64,000 nucleotides of DNA from Drosophila persimilis (Eukaryota; Arthropoda; Insecta; Diptera; Drosophilidae): positions 15,686,001-15,750,000 of the forward strand of contig NW_020825288.1 in assembly GCF_003286085.1 (NCBI RefSeq), in the 5' to 3' direction. Below are positions 63,692-64,000 of the stretch, one piece after another (the first letter of the stretch is position 1; each line of letters starts with the position of its first letter). The position numbers and the translations under genes were made by a program. A model generated the notes under the pieces. That model saw only the letters and a program-made list of their open reading frames with translations. It was not told the DNA's origin and ran no database searches.

Positions 63692-64000
63692 TGCTGTGTT
63701 GAAAGCCATTTCCAGGTGGCTTTGGCCAGCCCCGCCCCGCCCCGTCACCATGTGTTTATGCATAAAATATTTACAAAGTTTCCCGTCCGTGTATGCGTGT
63801 CTGTGTGGCTTTGCCCGAGTCCAATTTGCCCAAATGTAGAAGTCACATTTGAGGCAAGCTTGGGCTGCATTTCTTTTTTTACTCTTATTATTCCAAGTTT
63901 ATTTAGGCGAAGCGGAGGGAGAGGGTTGGGGTACCACATCAAAGCATAGCACGTGGCACGCATGAGTGGCAATGGCAAAAAGTACAACACGAGCAACAAA

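Overview
The window looks like nuclear DNA from a Drosophila species, most likely of the obscura group. Three things suggest this: GT-AG introns of about 60 bp inside fly-type gene structures; dense short simple repeats (CAG, GT, TACGAG, GGCTC, GGCGGTG); and a dispersed element near 55 kb whose sequence I recognise as abundant in obscura-group genomes. Nothing is bacterial: there are no operons, Shine-Dalgarno sites or CRISPR. Most long open frames are accidental.

Layout. (1) 1-6383: gene-poor DNA downstream of the first gene. (2) 6384-11836, minus strand: a six-exon beaten-path (Beat) family gene encoding a secreted or surface-anchored two-Ig protein of 299 residues. A signal-peptide exon is separated from the Ig exons by a 4.1-kb intron. 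(3) 11837-15769: its upstream DNA, with a phased cluster of AACAG motifs. (4) 15770-15851, plus: a tRNA-Ser with anticodon AGA. (5) 16687-16896, minus: a probable small frameshifted pseudogene. (6) 22085-24072, minus: a six-exon calcyphosine-like EF-hand gene of 215 residues, whose first coding exon is only two codons (Met-Glu), with GA-rich sequence upstream. (7) 24.4-62.7 kb: about 38 kb with no secure gene, holding a possible terminal exon (34.7 kb), a possible small coding frame (51.6 kb), an obscura-type repeat with 14-bp terminal inverted repeats (54782-55469), a 146-bp MITE-like hairpin (57251-57396) and a small ORF behind a possible core promoter (60.46 kb). (8) 62.7-64 kb: two candidate lineage-restricted coding frames on opposite strands, one starting with a good signal peptide.

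The two secure protein genes are not a functional pathway. In D. melanogaster the calcyphosine-like CG10126 and a beat-V gene carry neighbouring CG numbers, so their proximity here probably reflects conserved synteny; that is from memory and was not checked. Beat proteins act in axon guidance and synaptic partner recognition through Side-family receptors, whereas calcyphosine-like proteins are cytosolic calcium sensors. I found no clear evidence of a wholly new biological system. The most useful results are the two complete splice models (including the Beat C-terminal tail, which the longest open frame gets wrong), the structured repeats, and several weakly supported small coding candidates.
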